Positions 45,310 through 55,561 of a DNA stretch of 64,000 nt are shown one piece after another. The translations under genes and the position numbers were made by a program. Each line of letters starts with the position of its first letter. Within the stretch, counting starts at the first letter, position 1. The notes beneath the pieces are model-generated. The model was not told the origin of the DNA and searched no databases. It worked only from the letters and a program-made list of their open reading frames with translations. Source of the stretch: Haematobia irritans (Eukaryota > Arthropoda > Insecta > Diptera > Muscidae); NCBI RefSeq assembly GCF_050003625.1, contig NC_134401.1, positions 868,001 through 932,000 of the forward strand. Direction: 5' to 3'.

Positions 45310-47530
45310 ATGTTAAAGGAATCAGAGGAAGTCATTAAAAGGCGTAAACTGTCGTTAACGACAGATACAGCTACACTTGCTACAGATTTAGTTGGCGACT
45401 TAAACGCCACCAACATTCCGCCAGGTACGCCGCCCACACCCCCACCATTGAATATGACAATGGAAATTGAATCATCCACAGAAGCTTTAGCTTTAACCAC
45501 CACAACGCGAACAACAGTCCCTGCCTCAACGGCGGCAGCTACTGCAACAACTGAATCGAAAACATCACCGAATGTGACCGACACCGCGGCTGCCGTGACC
45601 GCCAATGAAATGGTCAATGCCTTGTTGGCCAACAATGTTACCACTACCGCCACTGCATCAATACCCGATCACTACAGTCTGCGATGGAATAATCATCAGA
45701 ACCATTTAATGCGAGCTTTCGATGCCCTACTGCAGTCCAAGGCATTGGTCGATGTTACCTTGGTGTGTGCCGAGACTAGCTTAAGGGCCCACAAAATAGT
45801 TCTTTCTGCCTGCTCCCCATTTTTCCAGAAATTATTTGCCGATACTCCTTGCAAACATCCCATCATTGTTCTCAAGGATTTCCGAGGTTGGGTCGTACAG
45901 GCCATTATTGATTTCATGTACAGGGGTGAGATCAGTGTGCCTCAGGAGCGTTTGCAAACTCTAATACAAGCGGGAGAATCTCTGCAGATTAGAGGTTTGG
46001 TTGAGAGCTCTATACCAGAACACACCCCCACACCGGCAGCGTCTCCAGATGATTTCGGAATGCTTGATACTGCACTGCTTTCACCCGAACTTGGGAGATG
46101 TTCCAGTTTTGATGAAGAATCGCCTTCCATGGTAACATCTGGATCGAAAATTATTCTTCCCTCTAGACTGTTTGGTGCTTCGTATCGACGCGAAAAAGAA
46201 CGAAAAAGGGATCGTGACTTGGATCACGAGTTGGAGAGTGATCAGGAACTATTAAACGACTCCTTGACCCACAATGATCTATGCACGTCACCTATGCCTC
46301 GAAGAAAACAAGCACGACCGAGAAGACGATCAGGTGAATTGACCCATGATTTAATTAGTAAATCCTGCACACCCCTACCTCCTTTAGATTGTTCCCAAAC
46401 AAGTGATCATCAACAACTGCAGCTAGAAAAATGTGACGAAAATGAAAAACCTGAGAAGAAAGAAGAACAAGATCCTCTTAAAACTGTGATCAAATCAGAA
46501 TTAGCAGATCCCTTGGACGATGATGAGCCCCATGTAGGCGAACACGATAGTGGCAATGACAGCCATGAACACTCCGAAGAACTGAGTGATAAACAGCACG
46601 CGGATAACAATTTGACCTACGATGACCTGGAACGCCACCACAAGTCCTCAGCTCCATTGGCTGAAGCCGAGGACTTGGACGATGATGAGGAAGAACGCGA
46701 AGATGAGCCTGAAGATATAGAAGAACTTATCAATACCACCAATGAATTAAATAGACGACGAAAATCCGCCTTATCCATGAACTCCGATGGCCCTGAAGAC
46801 CTGTGTACAACGAAGAAAGACAACGATACAAGTGGCCACCATTCTGCCTCCGATAATGAAGACTCATCCAATAATAACAACAGCTCCAAACTTAATAACA
46901 ATAATCGCATAGTTCTATCACTTAAGGATATAAGGCAACTAAACAAACCTGCATCTTCAACGCCAAACTCCTCGTCGAATAGCTTAAACCCTTTTAACTC
47001 TGGTAGTCTAAGAGACTTGCGATTGGATCGCAGCACTATGGAGAATCAATGTAAAATGGAAGCCTTAGAAGCACAAATGCAGGCGGCAGCGGCTTGTGCC
47101 GCTGCAGCAGCAGCCAATGGCGAAAATCCTTTTCAACATATGGAACACCAAATGGATCTATCGTTAGCCGCAGCAGCAGCGGCGGCAGCCGTCTCTCATC
47201 AACAATCCCGCGAACGTGATCAGGCAATGCAGAGAGAGCAAAGGGAGATGCAACATAATGCTTATGCAAACAGTATTCTTGGGCAAATGGGTATGCCCGG
47301 TATGCCTCCTTTTTGCGGAGGACCCGGAGGTCCGCCCTCTGGTGGTCCAGGGGGGCCTTCAGCTCATGAACGTCTTGAGGAGAGTATGAATCGTCTGAGT
47401 AAAGAATTTACACCAACATCGCCAATGAGTCTACCACCACACTACAATCCCCAAGATGGACCACCACATCCACCGTCACCATTACCCTTCCCTGGTATGT
47501 CTTCAGCTTTAGGTTTAACGCCACCGCACA
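45310..47530 (+). CDS. lov: lov coding exon 1 (BTB domain)
   Basis: Ends at CCACCGCACA followed by the donor GTGAGT (47531). It encodes residues 1-740 plus one base. If the intron were retained, translation would end three codons later (TAG at 47536-47538), giving a 742-residue BTB protein without the psq DNA-binding domain. Poly-Ala tracts (about residues 593-605 and 619-627) and acidic tracts are coded by mixed codons, so they are not simple slippage repeats. Confidence 0.9.
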
Positions 47531-47834
47531 GTGAGTAGTTAGTAGTAGAATGTAGTTAAGCAAAGCCACCCCTTCATCACCCATCCCTAAGCTTATTCGC
47601 GACAAATGAAAACTCCTCTATGTTATTTTTGTTTTTCTGAAATTTCCATCAGGAAGAAGAAAAACTTCATAGAAGTCAAACATATTAACTCCTCATAAAA
47701 CAAGCGGAAATCCTTAATAACAGCTTTGCAAATGTTGTCGCAACCTCGTCAACGCATATACATATGTTAAAGGCAACTTGCATCAATTCCTCTCCTCTCT
47801 GCCCGTAGCCTTCTAAAAGTCCTTTGATGTCTTG

Positions 47835-47869
<35 letters not shown>

Positions 47870-50800
47870 TGAGTGTGAAAGGATCATGCAATAATATGAG
47901 GCATCCTGTTTACTTTGTCAATCTTCTGTTTCTGTTTTTGCAACGTTTGTGTAACGTTCTTCTTTTTATTCTATTTTTGTATTGCAAAACATTTGCTTTT
48001 GGGATTTCAATCTGTAGCTTTTTTCCATAGTTATTCCTTGTTTTTCTGAGGGGCTGCGTGTTTTTTTTAATAAGTATTGCCATTCAAATGAAGGTTGAAT
48101 TTGTTGCAGTTGTTGCTAATAAACGAGACTGGAAGTTGCTTCAAGTACTTAGGGAGCCAGTTTTGGTTTTATTATTATTTATTTTTGTCCTTCATATTAT
48201 CATCACTTTGTTGTTTTACTTATGACACATGATGGTAAGGAATAACGACAAGGTTGTTGCTAGAACATATGTATGTCTGGGGGATTTGGTTGTCATGTGT
48301 CTAGTCTCCTCCATAGATTTCTAGCAAAAGCCACTTGAAAGATTATTTTTATGTTGTTTTGCACAAATGCAACAGTTGGTTGAGAGATGACTTGTTTCTC
48401 TGGTACCTTTTGGTTTGAAAATCAAATTATTCTAAAGTCATTATAGAGGTTTTTTTCTTCAAATATGGATTGCTGGCAGTAGAGCACAAGGAAGGGACAA
48501 TTTCATTTTATACAATCGATTTATTTCACCACTCAATGCTTTTTACTACTAATAGCTAAAAACCACATTTAAATTAGTTGCAATATATTAGAGAAATTAA
48601 GTCAATTATTGTCTTCAAAAACAAACGACCCAGTTTGATTATAACTTGATTGAATTTCTAAAAATGTCAAGCTTTCTGGAAATAATGAAGAAAAGAAAAA
48701 AATCTCAACTAACACACTCAATAGTTACCAATTCATTCGTAGTGACTAAACGAGTTTATCGATATACTTTTCAAATCATTCATACATACATATATGTTTC
48801 GTTAAAACAATGACACAATGATGACACTTATTATTCTATTAAGATTTTACGCTTGAACGTTTTTCGTTTACCCTCAACACGTCTTTACTACTACATGTTT
48901 CCTCATCCAAATAAGTACTAGTCCTGTTGCAAAGACAAATAGACGTAAATTTATAGAGACAATAGAATACCAAATAAAGCGAAATACATTGCATAAGAGC
49001 CAGAAAGAGCTCGAAAATAATGTAGAAAGAGTCATTAACATACAAGTCCTTTTATCAGAGGACTATTAGAGCATATGACAACGCATATAGTATTGAAATT
49101 ACGCAAATCACTGGTGGATATACTTAAGAGTGGGGAAAGATGCTTTCACAATATGACTAGGGAATGGTTACGTTATGTTTTTTTGTCTTTTAGACATCTC
49201 AAGTACGGATATGTGAATTGTGACTACAGCTATTGTAGACTACGATTGACTATCGCCAAGTTGTAAGAGATAAAAAGGAAAATGTTATAACTTGACAAAT
49301 ATAAATTCATACATGTTAGGTTAGGGTAGGTATAGTAGAAGCCCTTTATTTCAAGTTCATTTAGACTAGACTAGAAACCACTTAGAGAAGCTTTGAAACA
49401 TTCAAAAATGTCACCAGCTGAGAGATGATAAACCATCACTCACTTTTTGTTGTTGATTAAAACTGGGATTGAACCCAGGACCCTTTGTATGCAAAGCGGC
49501 CATGCTAACCATTGGTGGTATAAAAAAAACTTCAGGATGTTGAGAAAACTATTTCTTGGAAATCAATTTATATGAGACTGCATAAGGTTAAAGTTTTGGA
49601 AGGCTGATATAATTATCACAGATTAAGGACCATCAAAACATTGTGGAATCAAAGCTCAATTATTATACTTATTTTTCATATTCTAAATTATGCAGAAATA
49701 TATTAGAATTATTACGTGTGTTTTCAACAATTAACCTGTTTTGCTCGATACTACTTTACATGTATATCCGTCCTTTTTGTGGTATTCATTCGATTAAACT
49801 ACCAATTATTCCATGCAAGCATTAACTCCAAAGGGAAAGTTAAATTTGATTTATTTCTACTGTTTAGGTTTGTTTTTATTTCTTTTCTATTTTTTTTTTT
49901 TTGGTTTCGTAATGTTCAAATTCCCTCCACTTATGATGTAAAAGAAACTCAGTGGATAACTAAAAAAATACGTCATATGACTCTATTCCCATTGCTAGAT
50001 ATTTATACATGTATTTTTGGCACTCATACAATTTCTAGAGTTAAGTTAAAATACCGCGATTTGGTTTTTTCCGGCTGTGATTTTTGTGATTCCGCTTCAA
50101 ACCCGGCCCATTCCATCCACATAGTATAGTTGCTTGGCTTTTGCCACCAAACGTTCGTTTATTATTGTCATACACATCGTGCTTTTTCTTTTTTTTTTTG
50201 CATTACCTTCGCATACTGCTATGTATTCTGGTAATTCCTTTGGCAGAGTCCTTAATTTATTTTGCATATCCTGCGAAGGTCTATATGTTCGTCTGCCCGT
50301 CCTTAGCTACGGTTCTCGTTCTCTATCTGTGTTCATGTGTGATTGAATGGTATGTTTGAATATAAAAAACACTATGATGGGTAAGCGGCCATGGATAAGG
50401 AGTTATGAATGATGCATATATGAATATCTACCTCTCTTCTAACAGAAGAGGAACATCTTCTTAGTTTGCTCTATCCGAAGAGTTCTTAGGCAAACGGATA
50501 TTATTAATACTCGTACGTTCAGTGTGAATGCCAAGGAGTTTGTGGACCGCTTTCTTGCATCTCTTAGGATGGTTCAATGTTGTGCCATTATTTGTGGGGT
50601 GTATGAGTGTGGGCCGCGGGCTTTGCTTCCGCTTCAGTGTTATTCCCATACCAAATGTGTGAGTCAAATATAAAAAAAAATCTATATTGAGTTTATTGAG
50701 CATATGAATCGGTAGATGTATGTAAATAAAAATGGTTTTATCCTTCCACATTTCTTTTGTGACAAATCATGAAGTGAATCGAAGAAGAAAGCTTGAAATA

Positions 50801-53800
50801 AAAAAGCAACAAAAACCTGTCAATTTAAATCAATGTAAAACCAAATAATGCTTTACGATAACTATGAGGAAAAAATAAAGAAAAAAAACCTTCGAAATTT
50901 TTCACCATTAACCTAATGGAAATTATATACACCGAAACTTTTGGCATTTAAATTCGAATAGTTAAAAGCAAATTTTGATTCAAAAATGAAATTTTGGGAG
51001 ATATTACACACTAAAATTGCACTAACAGTCCCGCAAAAGTTTTACTTTGTATTGCTACTGTGAGATATTTATTCTCTTTCTTCAATTAGAACATTTCGAT
51101 TCTATGTTCTAGATTAAATGGTTATTGCACTAGAAATTCTCAGAAATAATATTAGCATTACTTTTTTGTATGTCCTGCGTATTTAGTTTTTTGTATCGAT
51201 GTTTAGCTTGCGATCAGGATGAACCCCTCAGATATGGAATGAGCAGGTTTATCTATTTTTTTTGCTTGCTTTTTCATTTAAGTAACATAATCTAAGAAGA
51301 ATTTAATGTTGTATATTGTCTCTAAACTATTGTCACATTAGTACTTTTATCAATAATTTACCTCCCTTCACTATTATTCTAACTACCAATACCAAGTATG
51401 CACTGGATCTTCTTATTTTATATTTCATGAAATATTGTCTTTCTAATCTTTTACTTATTTTGTTTCATTTTAGTGTTTGGATTAGATTCTCCACTTGGTT
51501 TATTCCCACCTGGTATAGATCCTGGCAAACTATATAACCCGCTAATGGAAATGTCTGATCCCAGAGGATTGCCCGGAGAAACGCCACCATTCTTGAAAAA
51601 GAAAAGTAAGTAAACAAATTCCTTTTAGCGCCCCAAAGTTCAAGTGAACAATAGTTAAGTAGGCGCCATACACTTGTTTAACTTTCCATTTGTCATTATA
51701 TCCATGTGAATATTAAGGAAATCCTATATCCAACAATTGTTGACATTGACATAATAATACGAACATGTTTTCTAAATGTGAATGAAATAGTAAAGCTCAA
51801 ATAATCCATACAAATTGTTTCAATTTATGGTATATATACTTATCACATACTCGTTATCGCCAAGATCTTTATAAGCCTCTAATAATTTCTTCATTCATAT
51901 TTTGATACATAGCCCAATCAAGAGTCATTGATCCATCTAAACATAAAAAATTGTTAAAGTAAAGCTGTCAATCATCTTGGGGGAATAGTTGTAACCAAAT
52001 AAAAAGTGATTCACACACTTCTTATACCACAATCTGCAAGTTCCATATATACCACTACGAAAGAACTAAAAGAGAAATCCATTAATTTTTCTTGAGGTTT
52101 TTCATTCAAGATGAAATTATGATGGGTTTTCGTTTTAGTTTTTTTTTTTTTTTGTATGACGGATATAATTCATATAGATTATAGAGTATATACAATCTGT
52201 AGACGGACATATGCATTTATGGACAAGTGATCATTTTTTATTGGCTTCATATCGATAGAAGTACTTTTCACTGAGACACAATAAAATGGAGCAAAAAAAA
52301 CTAGATAATGCATTTTTTGCTTGGCTGCTGCTTTGGCTTCTCATGTTATTGACGACTGACTGGCTTACTGAGGCATTTTGCTGATATGCATAGGTGCACA
52401 TGCTCAATGAGCAAATGCAGGAAAACCACAAAATTGAATTTACCGCCTCACATGATTTCGAATCATTGTATCGTTCGGTGACTCTGGCCTCTCTAAATCT
52501 AAATGCAATTGTTGCACTTATTGCAAAACAAAGTGTCGTCGAAAAGTGATTGAATTTGGTAGAATGTATAAAGAATATAAGCATTATGTAAAAATTGGAA
52601 TGACAGTATATCTGATCCAGCCTAAAAGCATACACAAAGAAGGCGATTGATTTAGGGGGTTAAATGTATACCCTATTAGTTGTTAGAAAATATAGAGAAT
52701 ATGTTGGTTTCCACTGGAGAAAATGTAAACGATATTATAGACAAAATTTTATTCCTACTTAGCATTGTAAAACTTAAGTTTTAGTATAGGCCCATTTTTA
52801 AATGCTTTGTGAAGTCACTATCAATAATTTTCTACAATCTGAGAACAAACTAAGAAAAAAGCTTCATCAAATTTAACATTCTGTATAATATACTAGGATC
52901 TTTTATGATATATAGGAAATATGAGTCAGTCATATCCTAGCTTCTAATCATATTGACTTCATTCTCTTTGTCTTACATATTTTTTTCTTCTAAAATTTGT
53001 TCCAATTCCTTAAAACCATTGTTTCCAAATGGACACAAAAAGGGCATTTTATCAATGATTGCAATCTTCCAATGCTCGTTTCTGTTTGTCCAATTCCATT
53101 TCCACAGTAGAGATTATCATCTCCTGCTAGAGAGAATGTGTCTGATGGGGTGACAGGGGGGGGGGGGGAGTATTGTGGGAGGAATTGTACAAATAACATT
53201 TTCTTGACTTCGGCATACCACACATAGTGAACTTAACTTGGTGTGGGTGTGATTAACTGATTTGTTCACATTTAAAACGTGATTTAAGATTTGCTACAAA
53301 TATTTCCTTTTATTCCAATACCTTTCGTAAATGCAGTTAAAGAGATGCCTTTTTGTCTTGAATTTCATCCGTAATCGCATTAAGGCTTCATATGCATATT
53401 GGCAAATTGCCAAGGAAAATGGCCATTTAGTTTGGGGGTACATTGCACAACTTCAAGTCTTTAGCAAGAGAGACAGAGAGAGAGAGAGAGAAAATAATTC
53501 CTACAGTCCCTATAGATATGACTTAGAACAGGAGTACATATTTAAACAATTGAAATATGATATGAACTATTCTTGGAAATTTATGACAAAGAACCAGAAG
53601 GAGTATTGTTTGTGGGAGAGGGGTAAGGTGAAGATCTACATGGATATTTTGCTGCCATAGTTACTTAGAAAACGTGTTGACCTCTTGCTAGTTACGAGGT
53701 CACGCCAACATAGCTCTACGGTCATATAGTGCTTGGGCAGATTAATTTTTGTGAGTGTATGACAGCATCCATTCTCTTACTCACATACACATTCGTGTGA

Positions 53801-55174
53801 CTGTTCATATGTGTGTTTGTGTCTAGATGATCTGGGTTTTATAAAAGATCACATATTGCATTGTTGAAGTTGTTATTGTTGGTGTTTTGGCAACAACCTG
53901 TGGCAATAAGATTTTCAGCCGATAAAATCATTTCTTGCAAGGCATCAACAACCAAGACGACTCTCAATTGAGATCTTCGGTATTTTGGCTGGATTTTTAT
54001 TGAAGTCTAAAGAATTGAGTTTCTGTTTTTTTTTCTTTTTTTTGGCAAAACAAAAGACAGACAGACGACAGAAGACTAAGTGAGTGTGGTTGTGGAGTTG
54101 ATGTTGATGGCTTGCTTGGAGTATGTGGTGCATAATTTGCATATGGAACCACCACAATGTGATCGCTGATAATGCACAACGTCTAATCTTTGTTGCCACA
54201 GCTCCACAGGGTGTGGGTGATGAAGTTTTCAGAAATATATTTTTTTTGTACTATTGGCTTTGTTTGCCGTTAAGTGCAAAAGGGGATTGTTTTACTCCTC
54301 TTGTGGCACACAAACACACACGTTGAAATAAAAAAAAATTAAAACATTAGTATAAAAGATAATCTTTTATTAATATTTTACTGATTTTTTCTTCTTTTAT
54401 TGTTTTGTACTTGCAGTGCCTCGTCCCAAAGGTCAGCATTCAGCTCCTCGGGGTGGCCCACCCCGTTCGTGGACAAATGCAGAGTTGACTGAAGCTCTGC
54501 AACATGTTTGGAATAAGAAAATGACCACCTCACAAGCTTCTCGAATCTTTGGCATACCCTACAACTCCTTGCTGATGTATGTCAGAGGTAAATACGGAAA
54601 AAGTTTAAAGTTGGAACAGTTACGCAAAGATTGTATAAGTGGGCCACCGCTTGAGCTACTACAAATGGGTGTTAATTCCTCGTCATCGAATTCGAGTAGC
54701 AAGAATTCCGGAGAGACTAGAGAACAGAAGGAAGCTCGCAAAGAAGCCCAACGCAATAATTCGGCGAATGCCTCAAATGACATGGATATGGTTTGTGGAC
54801 CCATGACTGGATCGGGACCTCGTAGTTCTAGCTCTGAACCAGACCTCCTCGGAGGTCCCAATGCCCTCTTCAATCCTTTCAATCCTCAGGGATTTTATCC
54901 AGATTTCCCTGGGGGTTTTCCAGGTCTTCCTTTGAGCATGCTTAATTTATTACCTCCTTCCGAAAGACAACATGCAGCTGCTGCCGCAGCCGCTATGCAT
55001 CATTCCATGGTGATGGATGAAGATTGTAAATCAGACCGCTCCAAACAATCCTCATCAATGGACGATGAGTTTTCAATAAGCCGCGAGGATAGACATCGTC
55101 ACAACGAACTCATGCAATCCGCAAATACCACCGCTTCGTCTCTCTCCCAGCAAAATGGCTCAGTGCAAGATTGA
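45310..55174 (+). CDS. lov: BTB/POZ and Pipsqueak-domain transcription factor, probable jim lovell orthologue
   Basis: Nuclear regulator with an N-terminal BTB dimerisation domain and a C-terminal psq helix-turn-helix that binds DNA. Coding exons 45310-47530, 51474-51605 and 54417-55171 plus the TGA join in frame (phase 1 at both junctions) to give 1036 residues. Order: Thr/Ala-rich N-terminus; BTB about 120-236 (LRWNNHQNH, LVDVTLVCAE, AHKIVLSACSPFF, MYRGEISV); a conserved EHTPTPAASPDDFGML tail; basic stretch PRRKQARPRRRSG about 330-342, a likely nuclear signal; Asp/Glu-rich and Asn/Ser-rich regions; two poly-Ala blocks; psq about 801-850. The first ATG is preceded directly by an in-frame TAA. 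The BTB resembles Drosophila lov rather than bab (LRWNNYQ) or ribbon. Drosophila lov affects courtship, gravitaxis and larval behaviour. Orthology rests on remembered similarity. Confidence 0.8.
47839..47867. repeat. (GA)n tract in intron 1
   Basis: About 14 perfect GA units. In flies such tracts can be bound by GAGA factor or Pipsqueak-type proteins. Here that is only a possibility. Confidence 0.85.
49316..49519 (-). mobile_element. tRNA-derived SINE, copy 7 (degraded, in intron 1)
   Basis: Minus-strand copy. It has the reversed tail TTAGGTTAGGGTAGG, then AACCACTTAGAGAAGCTTTG of the body, GATTGAACCCAGGACC (altered B-box) and CCATGCTAACCATTGG (reversed A-box). A large internal deletion removes much of the body. 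It lies antisense to the host gene. Confidence 0.75.
51474..51605 (+). CDS. lov: lov coding exon 2
   Basis: 132 bp, 44 codons, phase 1 at both ends, so it can be skipped without changing the frame. It reads as a Pro/Gly/Leu-rich linker starting MFGLDSPLGLFPPG and ending PPFLKKK. The acceptor is TTTTAG and the donor GTAAGT at 51606. It has no domain and links the acidic region to the psq domain. Confidence 0.88.
51606..54416 (+). other. lov: lov intron 2
   Basis: 2811 bp from the GTAAGT donor to the acceptor TTTTGTACTTGCAG ending at 54416. It holds a run of 13 G at 53156-53168, a short (GA)n at about 53475-53491 and the palindrome AAAACTTAAGTTTT near 52768. No transposon of the window families is recognised and no additional exon is evident. 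Confidence 0.85.
54417..55174 (+). CDS. lov: lov coding exon 3 (psq DNA-binding domain) to TGA
   Basis: Opens with MPRPKGQHSAP, then the psq helix-turn-helix about residues 801-850 (SWTNAELTEALQHVWN, TTSQASRIFGIPYNSL, YVRGKYGK). The conserved pattern of the family is intact: the N-terminal Trp, then the A-S-x-x-F/Y-G-I-P recognition-helix lead. Ser/Asn-rich, Pro/Gly/Phe-rich and acidic/Ser-rich tails follow. The TGA is at 55172-55174 in the context CAAGAT-TGA-AAT. The same frame continues open beyond it. Confidence 0.9.
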
Positions 55175-55561
55175 AATTTGTGGCGGGATTGGGCTAATAA
55201 CCCATTGATATTCCCGCCGCCAGAAAATAATGGTTTTGATCTAACATCACATGCCTCATCACAGTTGCCACCACCACCAGCACCTCTCCCACCACATCAC
55301 TCCGAATTGAGTGCCACAGGAGGCGATGAAGAAAAAGATCATTTTCGTCCACACATATTCAAGGAATTCAATCAGAATTTATATATGGCCCGCAAGAAAC
55401 TGAGACGTTATCGTAAAAAACATTTGAAGTTACATGATGTCCATCCTCCAATGCCCAGTCACCATGCGGATTCATTTAGCTCGAAGCAAGGCATGCATAT
55501 GGATAGTTTTATGGGTTTGCAGCCTCCATTGAGTGCAGCACCTGCGGTTGTTAGGACTTAA
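55175..55561 (+). CDS. lov: Candidate stop-codon readthrough extension of lov
   Basis: The reading frame of exon 3 continues after the TGA for 128 sense codons to TAA (55559-55561), with no intervening splice site. The peptide is protein-like: NLWRDWANNPLIFPPPEN, a PPPPAPLPPHH proline stretch, EEKDHFRPHIFKEFNQN, a strongly basic ARKKLRRYRKKHLK segment, and a Met/His-rich tail. Base composition matches the preceding exon and contrasts with the AT-rich sequence after the TAA. Either the TGA is translated some of the time, adding about 129 residues to give 1165, or the TGA is a mutation or sequence error in a normally sense codon. I cannot tell which from one genome. Confidence 0.7.
   Translation, partial: NLWRDWANNPLIFPPPENNGFDLTSHASSQLPPPPAPLPPHHSELSATGGDEEKDHFRPHIFKEFNQNLYMARKKLRRYRKKHLKLHDVHPPMPSHHADSFSSKQGMHMDSFMGLQPPLSAAPAVVRT
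55182..55218 (+). promoter_or_regulatory. Stem-loop just 3' of the lov TGA
   Basis: GGCGGGA (55182-55188) pairs with TCCCGCC (55212-55218). Inside it TGGG (55190-55193) pairs with CCCA (55201-55204) around the loop CTAATAA. The structure starts 7 nt after the stop. An alternative register pairs TGGCGG with CCGCCA. RNA stem-loops at this position stimulate readthrough in some fly and viral mRNAs. Function here is inferred. Confidence 0.6.

Larger units (their letters stand above)
47531..51473 (+). other. lov: lov intron 1
   Basis: GTGAGT donor at 47531 and a TTTTACTTATTTTGTTTCATTTTAG-type acceptor ending at 51473, bases checked on both sides. The intron is 3943 bp. It contains a (GA)n tract at 47839-47867 and a degraded SINE at 49316-49519, otherwise AT-rich sequence. 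Overlapping open frames in 49.6-50.4 kb are not coding. Confidence 0.85.

Noticed and set aside
55172..55174. Selenocysteine at the in-frame TGA
   Set aside because: BTB/psq proteins are not selenoproteins and no SECIS-like structure was recognised in the 3' region. Readthrough or a sequence variant is more likely.
55169..55190. Hidden intron removing the TGA
   Set aside because: No GT-AG pair of plausible intron length around the stop preserves the frame. The sequence on both sides is continuous coding-like sequence.
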